Below, one piece after another: positions 34,615 through 46,302 of a DNA stretch of 64,000 nt. The notes under the pieces were generated by a model. That model was not told the DNA's origin, ran no database searches, and saw nothing but the letters and a program-made list of their open reading frames with translations. A program made the translations under genes and the position numbers. Source of the DNA: Cycas panzhihuaensis (lineage: Eukaryota; Cycadophyta); contig CM041465.1 of the NCBI GenBank assembly GCA_023213395.1, positions 233,995,741-234,059,740 of the forward strand, in the 5' to 3' direction. How positions within the stretch are numbered: position 1 is the first letter of the stretch; every line of letters begins with the position of its first letter.

Positions 34615-35152
34615 TGTTAAACCTTATATTTACATATTATACATATGTACTTTCATGTATATCGATACTTTATGGGGTAACATATCGCTTAAGTGATAAA
34701 GTACACACCCATATTCTTTTCTAATGATATAATAGTCACTTAAGGGTCAAATGACCCTTATGTACTTTTGTTAACTTGAGAGCCTAAAAGGATACATGTC
34801 CTACATGCAAAGCATGTATCTTGGATGTTTGAAAAATATCAAACATCCAATGCCTTATGTGTCTTCTGCAACTCTATATATTAAGACCACTTCTCATGTT
34901 TCTCATATAGAGTTTAAGTTATATTGTTATGATGTTAGTTTGCTAATCAAACTAATATTCATTTGGAGATTAGAATAATTCCATCTCCTCCTTATTTTGG
35001 TATTATCTTGATCATACTCTTTCATGTTTAGTCTTTTATCTTATTTACTTGAGTAAGTTTTCATTATTAAGTATTGATCTCTTTGATTCTAGAACTAGAG
35101 TTGAACAATCTTCTAGATCTTAGCTTATGTAGGCTAAATGCCATCTTCAATA
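34615..35152 (+). repeat. Copia2 3' LTR
   Basis: Starts TGTTAAACCTTATATTTAC and ends TCTTCAATA. Collinear with 27451-28000. Confidence 0.9.
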
Positions 35153-35157
35153 AGCTT

Positions 35158-35409
35158 TCTTTGTTTGTCTTGTTTGATTATTTGGAGTGCTTTCATTTAA
35201 TCAAATTTGGGTTTGATTTTTTCATATATATATATGAGCTAGTTTAGGTTACAAGTTAGTTTGATTCTCTCTTTCTTACTCAAGCATACAGGTAAAGGGA
35301 CCCCTTCTTAGAGGTTGGTTAAAAGGTCCACCCTTGAGATTCATCACCATTGATTCATTCTCTTATAGATCCAATAGATAGTTGGCCCAAAGATAAGGAA
35401 CCACCTAGT
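35158..35409. other. DNA between Copia2 and the truncated Gypsy2
   Basis: No LTR, primer-binding site or gag recognised here; T-rich, with a short (AT)n at about 35225-35236. This is the left limit of what can be assigned to Gypsy2. Confidence 0.4.
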
Positions 35410-36310
35410 AGAATGCATTGACATTTAAATAATAGTATGGGATGCATTGTCTATATTAACAACATTGAAGCACACACCACAACTAATCCTGATATCTAAA
35501 ATATAATCACCAAGTACTAGTTTGTTCTTACACCCATCCCTATTACCACCCATCCAAATCATGGATTCTATCACTCAACTAAACTAAAACAACCCTATGA
35601 TCCAACTAGCCTAAGGCCATACTATAACTCATATTTTTAAAAGAATAAGATTAAGAAAATAACCACTAAACTTATGGACATATGAGTTATACAACCTAGC
35701 AAAAGCCCTTATGCCACTCTAATTGTCCTAGTCCAAAATAAAGATGGTTCATTCATCTTATGTGTAGACTATAAGGAACTTAACAAAGTTATGATTAAGA
35801 ATAAGCTTCTAACACCTAAGATTAATGATATGCTTAATGAGATCCATGGCATAATTATATTCTTTAAACTTAATCTCTAATTTGGTTACTACTAGATCTC
35901 CATCACCCTAGAAGATCTCCAGAAATGGTGTTCCACATATATTATGACCACTTCAAGTTCTAAGTCATACCTTTTGGTCTTTGTAATACCTTGGCAACAT
36001 TTCAAGCCCTTATAAATTGGATAATTACACCCTACTATGTAAATTCATCATTGTATTCTTTGATGATATACTTACTTATATCTCTATAATGCTCCATCAT
36101 CTTAAGAATTTAGAAAATATCCTTTAAATCCTTGCACAACAAAAACTTTATGACAAACTATCAAAGTGCAAACTTGGTAAGACTGAGGTATAATACTTGG
36201 GACATACCATCTCTATGAAAGGTGTCTAAGTTGACCCCAACAAAATCTCCACTATTACATCATGCCTAATACCCAAAAACTTAATATACCTTTGTGCCTT
36301 TCTTGATCTT
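35410..36310 (+). pseudogene. Gypsy2 reverse transcriptase
   Basis: Blocks: RPYYNSYF near 35612-35640, SKSPYATLIVLVQNKDGSFILCVDYKELN near 35697-35783, INDMLNEIHG near 35822-35852, then a frame change. The catalytic strand VFFDD is intact at 36053-36067, followed by ILTY. In Gypsy1 the same motif has lost its first Asp. The thumb ends near 36190-36225 with a YLGHTIS-like stretch. Stops and frameshifts elsewhere make it inactive. Confidence 0.85.
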
Positions 36311-36835
36311 ACAAGATTCTATAGATAATATATCTATAACTATGCCTCTATTGTTGTCCCACTAACTAATTTACTTCATAAGGATTTGTTTCAATGGTCC
36401 CCAATAGTAGAAAATGCATTCAACTATCTCAAGGCCATCATCACCTTGACCTTAGTCTTGGGCACCCCAAAATTTTCACAACTATTTGAGCTAGAATGTG
36501 ATACCTCAAGATATGGATTAAGTGTTATCCTTATGCAAAATTTTTATCCAATTGTCTCTGAGAGTTATAAGCTTAAGGACCATAAATATAGGTTATCCAT
36601 CTACTAAAAGGAAATAAAGGCCATCATACATATAGTTGAAAAGTGTTGTTAGTATCTCCTTGGATCAACATTCAAAATTCCTATAGACCACCATGGCCTT
36701 TGAACCCTACTTGATTAACCAACATTATCAGAGGATCAAGCTAAGTGGCTCAATGGCCTCTAGATATTTACTTTTATTATAATGTATAAAAATAGGAAAG
36801 ATAATGTTGTTGCCAATGCCCTCTCTCATCTTCCC
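36311..36835 (+). pseudogene. Gypsy2 RNase H
   Basis: The open frame 36386-36607 reads FQWSPIVENAFNYLKAIIT, LGTPKFSQLFELECDTSRYGLSVILMQ, then SYKLKDHKYRLSIY. CDTS holds the first catalytic Asp. The later H-H-x-L and the KNRKDNVVANALS-type ending near 36785-36825 follow with frame slips; the last Asp of ADALS reads Asn. Confidence 0.85.
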
Positions 36836-38060
36836 CCTCAAACCACCCTTGAACCCATGATTTAAGCAACCATCAAACCTAAACCTACATGGCTCACAAA
36901 CTCGGCAATTGCCAACTAGGCCCAAATATATTATGGTTAATGGTCATCAAAACACCTCACACAAAAGGATAAGTCTCTTTATAATGATCTCCTATTATAC
37001 AAAAATCATATTTTTGTTCACCCCACTTCCCCTTGCATTCCCTAAATTTTGTCTAGATATCATTCTTCTCCTATTGGTGGCCACTCAGGCTTTAATAAAA
37101 CCTACCAACATATTCACTCTAATTTTTACTGGCCGCAATCCTTACATTTGTGATAGAATGTGACATACGTCAAAGAAATAAAGTTGACATAAAAGCCTAT
37201 CCTAGTTTCCTCTAACCCTTTTATATTCTTTAAGGTAAATGATAAGACATTATAATGGACTTTATCAAGAACCTTCTATTATCTATTGGGTTTGATTATA
37301 TTTGGGTTATCATAAATAGGCTAACCATGTATGCTCATTTTTTACCCATGTATACCTCTTATAAGGTCGTATGTCTCATTGACACATACATTCAATCTAC
37401 CTCCTTCCTCTATGGGTTTCCCTTAATAATTGTATATGACTAAGACCCAAAATTCACCAGCTTGTTTTAGCAAGAGCCTTTCATACCTAGAGCACCTTGT
37501 TCAACATAAGCTTAGCTTATCATCCTTAAACCAATAGATAGTCTAAGGTTATTAACAACACTCTAGAAATATACTTCACCTTATAAAACCAAAATAAATC
37601 GTCCTCCTGGCTTGCACTTGATGAGTATCAATACAACTCTTCCTACCACTCTACCATTGGTATATCCCTATTTTTTGCTTTATATGGTTATCAACCACCT
37701 TTCCACCATACCCTTGCAACAAGCCTTTGCACAATGGTTGCTTAGTAAAAATTAGAAGACATGGATAAAATCTTACACATCCTCAAGCAGAACTTAGCTT
37801 TGGTCCAAAATTAAGTGAAGCAACTAGTTAACCACCATTGTTCCAATTGAGAATTTATAATAGGTGATATGGTATTCCTTTGTCTTTAACTATACAAGTA
37901 GTAGTCCCTCTGTAAGAATGAAAATCACAAGCTTAGCCCTCTGTACTACAATCCATACAAAGTTCTTCAAAAGATTAGATAAGATGCTTATGCCCTTGAA
38001 CTACCACCTAACACCAAAATCCATAATATTTTTTATGTCTCTTATTTGAAAAAGTATCTT
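36836..38060 (+). pseudogene. Gypsy2 integrase
   Basis: The zinc-binding part lies around 37050-37150, with the His/Cys pattern degraded. The core appears as the open frame 37255-37443: MDFIKNLLLSIGFDYIWVIINRLTMYAHFLPMYTSYK, the family's D-F-I-x-G-L-P to H-F-x-P region. The first catalytic Asp (MDF) is present. The stretch with the second Asp reads IIVYD then a stop. A SIPTIGISLFFALYGYQ-like segment is near 37650-37695. The GPY domain is read near 37940-38045 (YKVLQKI, DAYALELPP, KIHNIFYVSYLKKYL) across one frame. Confidence 0.8.
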
Positions 38061-38295
38061 GGTAAAGCTATTATTCCCTAGACCACCCTTCCTATTCTAG
38101 ATGAAGAACAAGTTCTCATGGTCCCTCCAGATCGTACCTTCGTTATAAAGCAATGTCATCTATGTAATCAGACCATCTTCAAGTATCGTATAGTAGGCTA
38201 GTTGTGATTTAGAAGAGGCAACTTAAGAATCAACAAAAAATGTACATTAGTATCTGCATCTTCTTCACTTTATGGACTCAACATCTTGAAGGAGG
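38061..38295 (+). pseudogene. Gypsy2 chromodomain-like C-terminus
   Basis: After the GPY block come PILDEEQVLMVPPDRT near 38090-38137 and KYRIVG with a stop where a Trp or Gln is expected near 38182-38205, in the position of the Y-L-I-K-W-x-G core, then an acidic/aromatic tail to a GGG-like purine end. Weaker than in Gypsy1 but in the same place. Confidence 0.5.
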
Positions 38296-38300
38296 GGACC

Positions 38301-38700
38301 TATTACATAACTACTTCTTAACTGTGGAGTTTGACCACTAGCACATATGACCGAGCAACCAATTTGTTAGTGTTGGGTATTAACTTTTGTGTGGGCTATT
38401 TAGTCATACCAATAGGATCATAGGCCATATCTCACACTAATAAGATTCTATATAAAACAACCATCTTTACATATTTAAGGCCCTAAAAATGTACCTAGTG
38501 GATTATGTTGAAATAATATTAAAAGATTATACTATTATTCATTTTGGTGCCTATTTGGTGTTCATATTTATGCTTATTTTTGTACTTAATTTAATTATAT
38601 TTGTTAGAGTGATTGATCTAAAACATTATCTATGCTCTTTGATCTATAAATATGCTATTGCGTATAAGAATACTTAGAAAAGACACACTCTAATAATTAA
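38301..38700 (+). repeat. Gypsy2 3' LTR (partial or interrupted)
   Basis: It starts TATTACATAACTAC after the purine tract GGAGGGGACC (38291-38300), as in Gypsy1. It carries a CCAATAGGATCAT box at 38409 and TATAAAAC at 38451. The end could be near 38690, or the LTR may continue after Copia3 to about 46325 (TAGTTCCA). Which is right is undecided. Confidence 0.6.
38451..38458 (+). promoter_or_regulatory. Putative TATA box, Gypsy2 LTR
   Basis: TATAAAAC about 40 bp after a CCAATAGGAT box, in the same arrangement as the Gypsy1 LTRs. Confidence 0.45.
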
Positions 38701-38721
38701 TGAGTTGACTAGTCAAAGGTA

Positions 38722-38726
38722 ATAGG
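38722..38726. repeat. Copia3 target-site duplication, left copy
   Basis: ATAGG, identical to 46303-46307. Confidence 0.92.
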
Positions 38727-39037
38727 TGAAGGAATGATGGATCTAGGGAATAAATCACTCACATGCATACAATGGCAATGGAAAATAAAAAAGAGATGAA
38801 ACAAAATATAAGAGCAAGCTTGGAGGTGAGAATGAATAATGACTCCCTCCTTGAGATTTCACCTTTTATTATTAAGGGTGAGCATTAACATTAGGATTTT
38901 CCTGCCTAATGACATGAACCCAAAATTACATCTAAATGCACATAAAGTGCATTTCATTAAGAGACTAATGCTAATAATATATCATAAGGTCACATAATTA
39001 ATCTACATAAATAACCTTGATACATTATCCTCTTTCA
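38727..39037 (-). repeat. Copia3 3' LTR
   Basis: On the plus strand it runs TGAAGGAATGATGG to CTCTTTCA. Collinear with 45992-46302 without length change. Confidence 0.92.
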
Positions 39038-39051
39038 ATCCCCCCCTTAAT
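39038..39051 (-). other. Copia3 polypurine tract
   Basis: The minus strand reads ATTAAGGGGGGGAT directly before the LTR. Confidence 0.8.
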
Positions 39052-39539
39052 GGTCGAAGGTCATTTTAAGAAAATCTATTTTATGAGATCTTCATTTGAG
39101 CCTCATTATTATATTAAAATTCTAAATGACAGTTTTATGGGAAAACCCTCATGGGGAATAAAAAGCCACGAACTTTCTAAGATCTATAGCCCCTTTTATA
39201 AATAAAAAATGGCTAAGGTGGCTCTTTGATATAGCATAATAGCCAAGTAGCTTAAATATGTAGCTTAATCTGCTAAGTCTTCATATACTGTTTGGTCATC
39301 CCCTATGCCCTTTTGGGTTTTCATAGGTTCTAATTTTCTAAAACTAGTATAACCCTTATCCTTCCATGCCTACATAGGGTTTTCACAAATAGGATAAAGC
39401 AGAGACTTACTCTTATTCTCCCACACCCACAAGGGATTTTCACAAAGAGAATAGAGTATGATAATCCTATTGCCATCTTCTTTGATCAGTTGAAAATGGA
39501 GGCCCTAAGGTCAAGCTACCTTTGAAACTATTCAAACTT

Positions 39540-40000
39540 CACCTTTTGTAGTTATTTGGTGAAGATATCAGCCACTTAATCTATTGTGGGGTAGTATTTC
39601 AGTTGAATTGTGCCATCATGAACAAGTTCTCTAATCCTATGGACTTTTATACTTATGTGTTTAGTACGATTGTGAAATACATGGTTTTTTGCATTGCAGA
39701 TTGTTGATTAATTATCCGCATGAATACTCGTAGGACTTGTTTGGGTGATATTCAATATTTTTAATAATTTTTTCAGCTATATCACCTCCTTACTGGTCTC
39801 AGAAGCAGTAATGTATTTAACTTTGGCAGTTGAATCTGCAACTATCTTCTACCATCTAGATATCCATGATATTGGTGCTATTCTAAGAAACATTACATAC
39901 CCAGACATATATCTTCTTGTATCTTTATCTCCTGCAAAGTCTGAGTCTGTGTATGTAGAAAGCTTAAAGTTTGAATTAGGTTCATACAACAAACCATATT
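39540..40000 (-). pseudogene. Copia3 RNase H
   Basis: On the minus strand from about 39990: YTDSDFAGDKDTRRYMSGYV (catalytic Asp in TDSD), ISW-x-SRWQKIVADSTAKVKYI (the A-E-Y Glu block degraded to VKY), LKKLLKILNI, IHADNQSTICNAKN (Asp in ADNQS), KHISIKVHRIRELV. The final block has a DIFTK-like ending near 39560. A few stops only. Confidence 0.88.
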
Positions 40001-41010
40001 TATTGGTCGTCTTAAGGTATCTCAACACTCGTACTACTACTTGCCAATAATTCTACCTAAGATTTATCATGTAACAAGTAAGAATACTAACAGAGTATGC
40101 AATATCTAGCCTTATATTGGTAGTGTAGATGAGATTACCTATAAGTTTCTTGTAGAGTGTTGCGTTTGCCTCCCTAGTGTCACCTTCAACTGAGAGTTTG
40201 GTATTAGGGTCCATAGGTAAAATCACTAGTCAAGCATCTTATAACTAAAACTTGGTTAGAAGATCGTTGATGTATTTTCTTGGGAGAGGAAATTTTTTTC
40301 ATTTTTTTATGTTACTTCAAATTTTAAGTGATATTTCATCAAACTGAGATCAGACAATTTGAACATTTTACCAAGGTCCTTTTTCGCCTTATTATCACTG
40401 TTCACTATTACCCATTACTAGCATGTCATCCACAAAGATTATAAGATAAGTGACTTTATCCTTATGGTGCTTGATGAATAATGTTACATTAATATCTGGG
40501 TAGTCACAAACCTCGTATCTAAGTTACCTCATTCTTTTAGACAACTTGGTAAATCAAGCACGAGGGGCTTGTTTAAAGTCATATAAGGTCTTTTTGAGCC
40601 TGAAAACCTTATGCTCTTGACCTTCGATCTTATATCCTTATGGTTGAGCCATGTAAATTTCTTCTTCAAGATCTCCATTAAGAAACACGGTATTAATATC
40701 AAGTTGGTGGATTTTCCAACCCTATTAAATAGTCAAGGCCACAAGAGTTCTAATTGTAGGCCACTTAGTTGTAGGTGCAAAGACTTCAGTGTAGTTGATG
40801 CCTTCCCTTTGTGTAAATTCTTTAGTTACCATTCTCGCCTTATATTTTTCAAAGATGCCATCTAATCTATATTTGTTTTTTAACACCCATTTATTTTGAA
40901 CTACCTTTTTGCCAAGTGGTAGATTAACGAGCTCCCATGTATCGTTCTTGATAAGAGATTATTACTCTTTGTTCATGATATTTCTTCAAACTATATGTTT
41001 TATAGCTTCC
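40001..41010 (-). pseudogene. Copia3 reverse transcriptase
   Basis: Minus strand: NDTWELVNLPLGKKVVQNKWV near 40960-40890, ARMVTKEFTQREGINYTEVFAP near 40850-40785, HQLDINTVFLNGDLEEEIYMAQP near 40710-40640, KTLYDFKQAPRA near 40590-40555. The catalytic motif FVDD at 40425-40436 is intact, followed by MLVMGN. TLYKKLIGNLIYTTNIRLDIAYSVS is near 40160-40085. Stops replace Trp and Gln codons. It would synthesise element cDNA; broken here. Confidence 0.9.
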
Positions 41011-41560
41011 TAATATGAGAGAGGTTCTTCACTAAGAGTAAGGTACAGTTCTACCAATTCAAGCTCAGTATATAATGATTCTTGCATCCTTGCTCTATGG
41101 GCACTTTGAGTGCTAGTTTTACCCACCTCATTTGGTTACATGTCCTTATTAAGTTGGCAGGCTTCTCAAGATCATCGAGTTGTGAATGAGGTCCTTATTT
41201 TCTCAACTTCTTGGTTATTATCTTATTCATTAGAATGATTATTTTGTGAGGAGGATGTTGATACATATGAGGAAGATGGTCCTTCTACCACTGTCTTGCC
41301 TTTATCGACTAAAGGTGGAGAGGATGGTTCTTCTGTAATGGCTTTGCCTTTATCAACTCTATTATCTTCAAAGGATGGTACTGGATGTGCACTCATCAGT
41401 TCAGAGTCACAACTTTTATCCTCTGAGGCTCTATTATCAGCTTCCAATATTTGGGGTAATTTATATCTGTACCTCCCCCCCTCGGCCCCCAAATTTTTGA
41501 ATTTGAATATCATACTTAATAACATGATTATAGCGGTATGAGGGTACTTTGGAGTCTAGT
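41011..41560 (-). pseudogene. Copia3 integrase-RT linker
   Basis: The open minus frame 41525-41223 is a Ser/Pro/Glu-rich linker containing two copies of a VDKGK-x-x-x-EGPSS-like unit. Low-complexity linkers between integrase and RT are usual in Copia polyproteins. The plus-strand ORF 41296-41541 is its shadow. Confidence 0.7.
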
Positions 41561-42230
41561 TTAAGTAATTCATCCTCTATCTCTGCAAAAATGAAATCTT
41601 TAGTAATAATGATTTTTCATTGTGAAGGTATAAATACCTCATACCCTTTCTTATGCATAGGGTATCCAACAAAAATGCCTTTAAGTGCCTTGGCTGGAGT
41701 TTATTTCGATCTGAATCCAGAATGTGAGCATAACATGTAGAGCAAAAATGTTTTAAGTAGTGAATAATGGGGACTTATCCTGACCACTTTTCATTAGGTG
41801 CTTGTCTTGCCTTTGATAGGCTAATAGCATTGATACAATAAATAGTTATCTAGATTGCTTCAAACCATAGGTAGGCAGGTACATTTTTATATACTAATAT
41901 AGCCTGAACCATGCTCATGATTATTCTATTCATGCACTCAACAACTCCATTTTGTTATGGGGTACCTGCTACTATTGTTTGATGCTTAATGCCATTGTCT
42001 CAAAGGTATCTTTCAAACTCATGTGAGGTATATTCACCACCATTATTAGTTCGAAGACATTTGAGTTAATAACTTGACTCTTTTTCAGTGAGGGTTTTAA
42101 TTCTTTGAATACATGGAAGACTTCATCTTTCTTGTGTAGAAAAGTTACCCATACTTTTCTAGTGAAATCATTAATGAAGGAATGGACATTGATCCGCATA
42201 GATTAGAGTGTAGCAATTGTAATGGATGAC
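41561..42230 (-). pseudogene. Copia3 integrase
   Basis: Minus strand: an FTRKVWVTFLHKKDEVFHVFKE stretch near 42165-42100, LRTNNGGEYTSHEFERYL near 42060-42005 (second catalytic Asp changed to Asn), TPQQNGVVECMNRIIMSMVQAIL near 41970-41900 with a stop at the first Q and the catalytic Glu retained in VVE. Then KALKGIFVGYPMHKKGYEVF near 41690-41630. The frame changes at least twice. The domain would insert cDNA into host DNA; inactive. Confidence 0.85.
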
Positions 42231-42760
42231 TCGATTTCCACTGACTTTTGGGAAAGGGTTGTCAATGAGATTTGGCAATGATACAAGCTTCATATTTAAA
42301 GGGCTTAGAGGAGAACTTTGGAAGATTTGGAAGAGTGTTAGAAAGATCTCTAAGTCTATCAATATAAACATGGCCCATGCGAGCATGCCAAAGAGCTTTT
42401 AGTGACAACGTTAGATGGGTCAAGATGGAATTAAATGCAAATTCTTCATCGGTACAAGGACTTTGGGCATAATGAGCTTCAGAAGATAGAGAGTTATTCA
42501 GTAAAAAGAGTTTGCCAGAGAGATGTCTAATCAAGACCACTTGATTAGTTATAGGGTGAATGACCTGGATAGTCTGGTCATTTGCAGTTACACTCAGATT
42601 AAATCCATGATAAAAAAGTGTGGATAAAGATAGTAGGTTTTGTTTGAGATTGGGTATGTATAAGACATCAAACAATGTAAAATCTTGTAAGCTTAGGAGT
42701 TTCAAATGAATGGTACCAATTCCTTCAACAGGTTATTGTGATTTATTAGGCATGTGAATA
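42231..42760 (-). pseudogene. Copia3 protease C-terminus and GAG-pre-integrase domain
   Basis: The open minus frame 42705-42262 (147 codons) reads FDVLYIPNLKQNLLSLSTL (the conserved strand after the Copia protease), VVLIRHLSGKLFLLN, then LWHARMGHVYIDRLRDL and FKYEACIIAKSH. In the last, one of the expected zinc-ligand Cys residues is Tyr. Confidence 0.85.
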
Positions 42761-44042
42761 ACTCCTTTAACATTTGAGTCAAATATCTGATATAGACTAC
42801 GATTTCACATTATATGTTGAGTTACTCCTGTGTCCATGTTCTACTGTCCTTCGATTGAAGCCACATTATTTGTAATTCCAATAAGATTTGGCATTGGTGA
42901 AGTGAATTCACAAGTCATATATCCAGATCGAGCTTGAAAGTATCTCTTTGGTTGGTTAATGGAATTTGATACTAAAGATACCTCAATTCTTTAAAAATGT
43001 GCATGTACAAAACTAGCACTATTAAAGGATTCTTCATAAGTTTCTTCAACATTGTGAGCTTCATATTTTGGTTAGAACTTAGCCAACTTATAAGTGGTAG
43101 TTCTGTAGTCTTTTGCTAAGTGTCATTTATGGTTACATCGATCATACATAATAGTTTGATTACCAATCCCTAAAGAGGTACTGGTTTGGCGTGACTGTGT
43201 TACTCTTTGTTGAGGTGGCTCTTAGCCTTGAGACTGTCGAGGTTGTGATTGAGGGTTTGATTAACCTTACGGATGATTTCCCATATTTCTTCCTCTTTCT
43301 CTTGCTCGATTATTTCCTCTACCACAAGAGGGACCTTGATTTTTTATGTAGCAAACTTCTTCTTACACCTCAAAGGTTGCATCTGGAAGAGAGTTAGAGG
43401 CTACAAAGTTGGTATCAAAGGTTTTGTCAAATTCTATAAACTTCTCGGTAAGTGCTTTGAAGTTGAGTTTCTTCAATGTTCCACTAGATTGAAGACTTCT
43501 AAGCAAGTTTTTATAATTAAGGACATGTAGACATGATTGGATCAAGAATGCCCAAGTGGTATATTAGGTCTTAAAATCTTTATCAATTACCTATTTTATT
43601 GGTTGAAGGAGATTTATTATCTCATGAGCTCGTCCCTTCTATATTTTTAATTTGTTCATTTTCAAAATAAGATGAACAAATTCTAAATCTGACTTGGTAT
43701 CAAAGTTCTTCTTAAGAACTTCAAGAACCTTCTAGGCTATATCATGTTACTCTTCATTAATCGAGTTGTGCAAAGAGTGATCAGTAACCAACTAAATTTT
43801 TGCACAATTTTTTCATCATCTATCTCCTATTGTAGTTTGACTACAACATCTGTAGGAGCTATTGGGGCAGATCTACTAGAGGTAGGTGTTATAGCTGTTT
43901 CTGATATGATGGGTGTAGGTTATAAGTGGGCTTTTCAAATGCCTTCATACTTTGCAGCATTTTTAACTCCAGTGTACTACAAATCCTAATTTTCTTTATC
44001 TTTCAATATGTAGTTAATATTCTACTTGAACTGAGATGACAT
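42761..44042 (-). pseudogene. Copia3 gag and protease start
   Basis: The start chosen is the minus-strand ATG at 44042 (MSSQFK, then a stop at a former Gln). Gag segments: an AAKYEGI-like start, a DVVVKLQ segment near 43855, and NLTKPLIPTL-type helices in frame shifts near 43440-43360. A zinc knuckle remnant sits near 43150-43105: Y-D-R-C-NHK-stop-HLAKDY, with the outer two Cys changed to Tyr. The protease N-terminal part follows near 42900-42780 with its active site degraded. Confidence 0.7.
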
Positions 44043-45977
44043 GGTGATGATGAAAAAGTAGAAGAGATGATAGAAGTATGTGCCACTGACACATGTGGCT
44101 AATACACCTAGTGCAATAGGGATATAGAAATGAATGTTATAATGAGAAGTAAGCAATAATTAAGTATTTTTCAACAACTATGAAAAATAAGTATAAGTAA
44201 TGATGTAAGAATAAGTCCTAATGTAGAGCTGTCAAAGAGTGGTGATGTGTCATGCCACTAACCTCTAATTTATGTCCAAATGTAGGTGAGGTTTCAATGC
44301 CTAAGGCTTCTAGTATACAATTAGGGCCTTCACTTGTGATACCTGCACATACGCTTGGTGATGAAATCCAAGTCACAGTGGAGCCTAGGTACTCCTAGTC
44401 CTCACCCAGTTTACCAGTGAGCAGCTATATAACTCCTTCGAAGAGTCAAATGGTACTACATATCCCATAGCTATGATGAATATTAGACCAGGTTAATTTT
44501 AATCTTGCATTAAAGTTTTCAGTTTTCTTAGGCGGTTATCAAGATTATCCTTGATTTGAGGCTATAGGTATGGCTAACCTGTCCCTCCACCACTATTCCA
44601 GTTAAGACTAAACCCAGTATAAAACTCACACCTCTCTTAAGGCATGGACTTCAGCCAACCGTGGTCTATTTCAACTAAGGCGAGTGTGTGCACAAGTTAA
44701 GAATTGATGGTATAGATCGTACACATGAGATTCCTTTTAGGAATAATGTAAGTTATTTCTGAATAACTGAAAACTGAAATGGAAAGTTTCTAAATGTGCT
44801 TGCTTGCTTTTCGTGCTTGCTTTGATATTGATGTTACTTTTATGATGCTTTATGCTATTTGTGCAAATAGAAAAAGCATGCTAGATTTAGCAGGGGAACT
44901 AGTTGTTGCTTCTGATCTAAGGTTTCCCTTACTTTAGTATAATGTTTCTAAATATATTTTTAGAAATTTTAATACAAAAGCTACAATAGGCTAAAAAGTG
45001 AATCAACTTGCCACTAAAATACTGATTTTTCTAAATTTATATGCATGTTAATTTTCCATATTTGTGATTTTTCATAAAATTTATAAATAATGATAAATAG
45101 AAAAATTATTCTAAAAGTTACAAATATGAAGGCCTAAATGATGAAATATGAATTTATGACAAAAGAAAAAAGTGGTCAAAATGTTGTTTCAGATAGAGAA
45201 GTGAAGTCAGATTTCTAAAAAGGCATAAAAATATTTTGCTTAAAGAAAGCACAAAAGCAGAATCCTGTCAGATCCCCTATCTCAGAATCTAAACTTCAAT
45301 ATGCTAAAAGTTATATTTTGACATGCACATCAATTTTTCCTTCCACACGACCTCCAAAATCAGCTAAAACATTACCCAAAATGCCCTCACAATATCCTTT
45401 GTAGGATTGAGTAAGTAAATTCAACATCCGTGATAAAACTGGATAGATTTCACTAACCATTGGATGAAATTTGATAAGATTTATCTTAAAATGATTCTAA
45501 GACATAAATTTACCAGATCCCATAATAAAACTTTTAGATTTTTAGCTTATAATTAAAGGATTTCATTGGAAAAAGTGCCTTAAGTCACTTATCTGTAAAT
45601 TTTACCCTTTTTTTTTTACCAAAACTCATTGTTATAGGTTGAATCTGAAGTTGTTCTAGAAGACAAAAATGACCCTCTAGTCAAGGAAACCTTGCATGCC
45701 AAATTTAATCAAAATCTGAGATGGTCCAATTTTTTATAAAATTGTAATCCTTTAATGTTTCTGGGACTATTTTAACAGTTGAATGGCTTCAAAAACTTGT
45801 ATTAGTCACCTCTAAATTTTTTTACACATAGAGAAAGTAGCAACATATAAAGTACTATAATTTTAAGCTCTCAAAATGTTAGAAATAATGAATGCACCCT
45901 CAATACTTCACATTGAAGATGAGGGAGAGGCAAAATGACTCCACGCAAGTGGAATGGAGTTAATAGATCTCCTTGTA
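44043..45977 (-). other. Copia3 leader
   Basis: About 1.9 kb between the primer-binding site and gag start. No ORF or domain recognised. All three Copia elements in this window have leaders of about 1.8-2.5 kb. Confidence 0.5.
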
Positions 45978-45989
45978 GCTCTGATACCA
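45978..45989 (-). other. Copia3 primer-binding site
   Basis: The minus strand reads TGGTATCAGAGC, a perfect match to the plant tRNA-iMet complement, two bases after the LTR. Confidence 0.92.
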
Positions 45990-45991
45990 CA

Positions 45992-46302
45992 TGAAGAAAT
46001 GATGTATCTAGGGAATAAATTGTTCACATGCACACAATGATAATGGAGAATGAACAAGAGATTAAACAAGATATGAGAGCAAGCTTGGAGTTGAAAATGA
46101 ATAATGACTCCCTCCTTGAGATTTTACCTTTTATTATTGAGGGTGAGCATTAGGGTTAAGATTTTCCTGCCTAATGATATAAACCCAAAATTACATCTAA
46201 ATGCCCATAAAATGCATTTCATTAAGAGACTAATGCTAATAACATATCCTAAGGTCACATAATTAATCTACACAAATGACCTTGATACATTAACCTCTTT
46301 CA
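45992..46302 (-). repeat. Copia3 5' LTR
   Basis: On the plus strand it runs TGAAGAAATGATG to CTCTTTCA, 311 bp. Confidence 0.92.

Larger units (their letters stand above)
27451..35152 (+). mobile_element. Copia2: LTR retrotransposon with both LTRs (7.7 kb)
   Basis: LTRs of 550 and 538 bp. The 5' copy starts TATTAAACC where the 3' copy has TGTTAAACC, and the 3' copy ends TA where the 5' copy ends CA. The flanks TGCTT (27446-27450) and AGCTT (35153-35157) form a target duplication with one mismatch. Primer-binding site, gag with a zinc knuckle, protease, integrase, RT and RNase H are all present in Ty1/Copia order. It is better preserved than Copia1: the RT catalytic YMDD is intact. Confidence 0.9.
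35410..38700 (+). mobile_element. Gypsy2: 5'-truncated chromovirus
   Basis: It starts at the protease-RT linker (NNIEAHTTTNPDIQNIITKYQFVL, corresponding to 22680-22760 of Gypsy1) and continues through RT, RNase H, integrase, a chromodomain-like end and the beginning of a 3' LTR at 38301. 5' LTR, gag and protease are missing. It is related to Gypsy1 at protein level but clearly a different family: the LTRs share only the first dozen bases and the CCAAT/TATA layout. The right end is uncertain because Copia3 inserted at 38727. Confidence 0.8.
38727..46302 (-). mobile_element. Copia3: minus-strand LTR retrotransposon (7.58 kb)
   Basis: Two 311-bp LTRs of equal length lie in a perfect ATAGG duplication. 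On the minus strand the order is LTR, tRNA-iMet primer-binding site, long leader, gag with zinc knuckle, protease, integrase, RT, RNase H, purine tract, LTR. The domain order is Ty1/Copia. It inserted next to or inside the Gypsy2 3' LTR, so it is younger than Gypsy2. Confidence 0.95.

Noticed and set aside
41296-41740. Plus-strand ORFs inside Copia3
   Set aside because: Shadows of the minus-strand integrase-RT linker.
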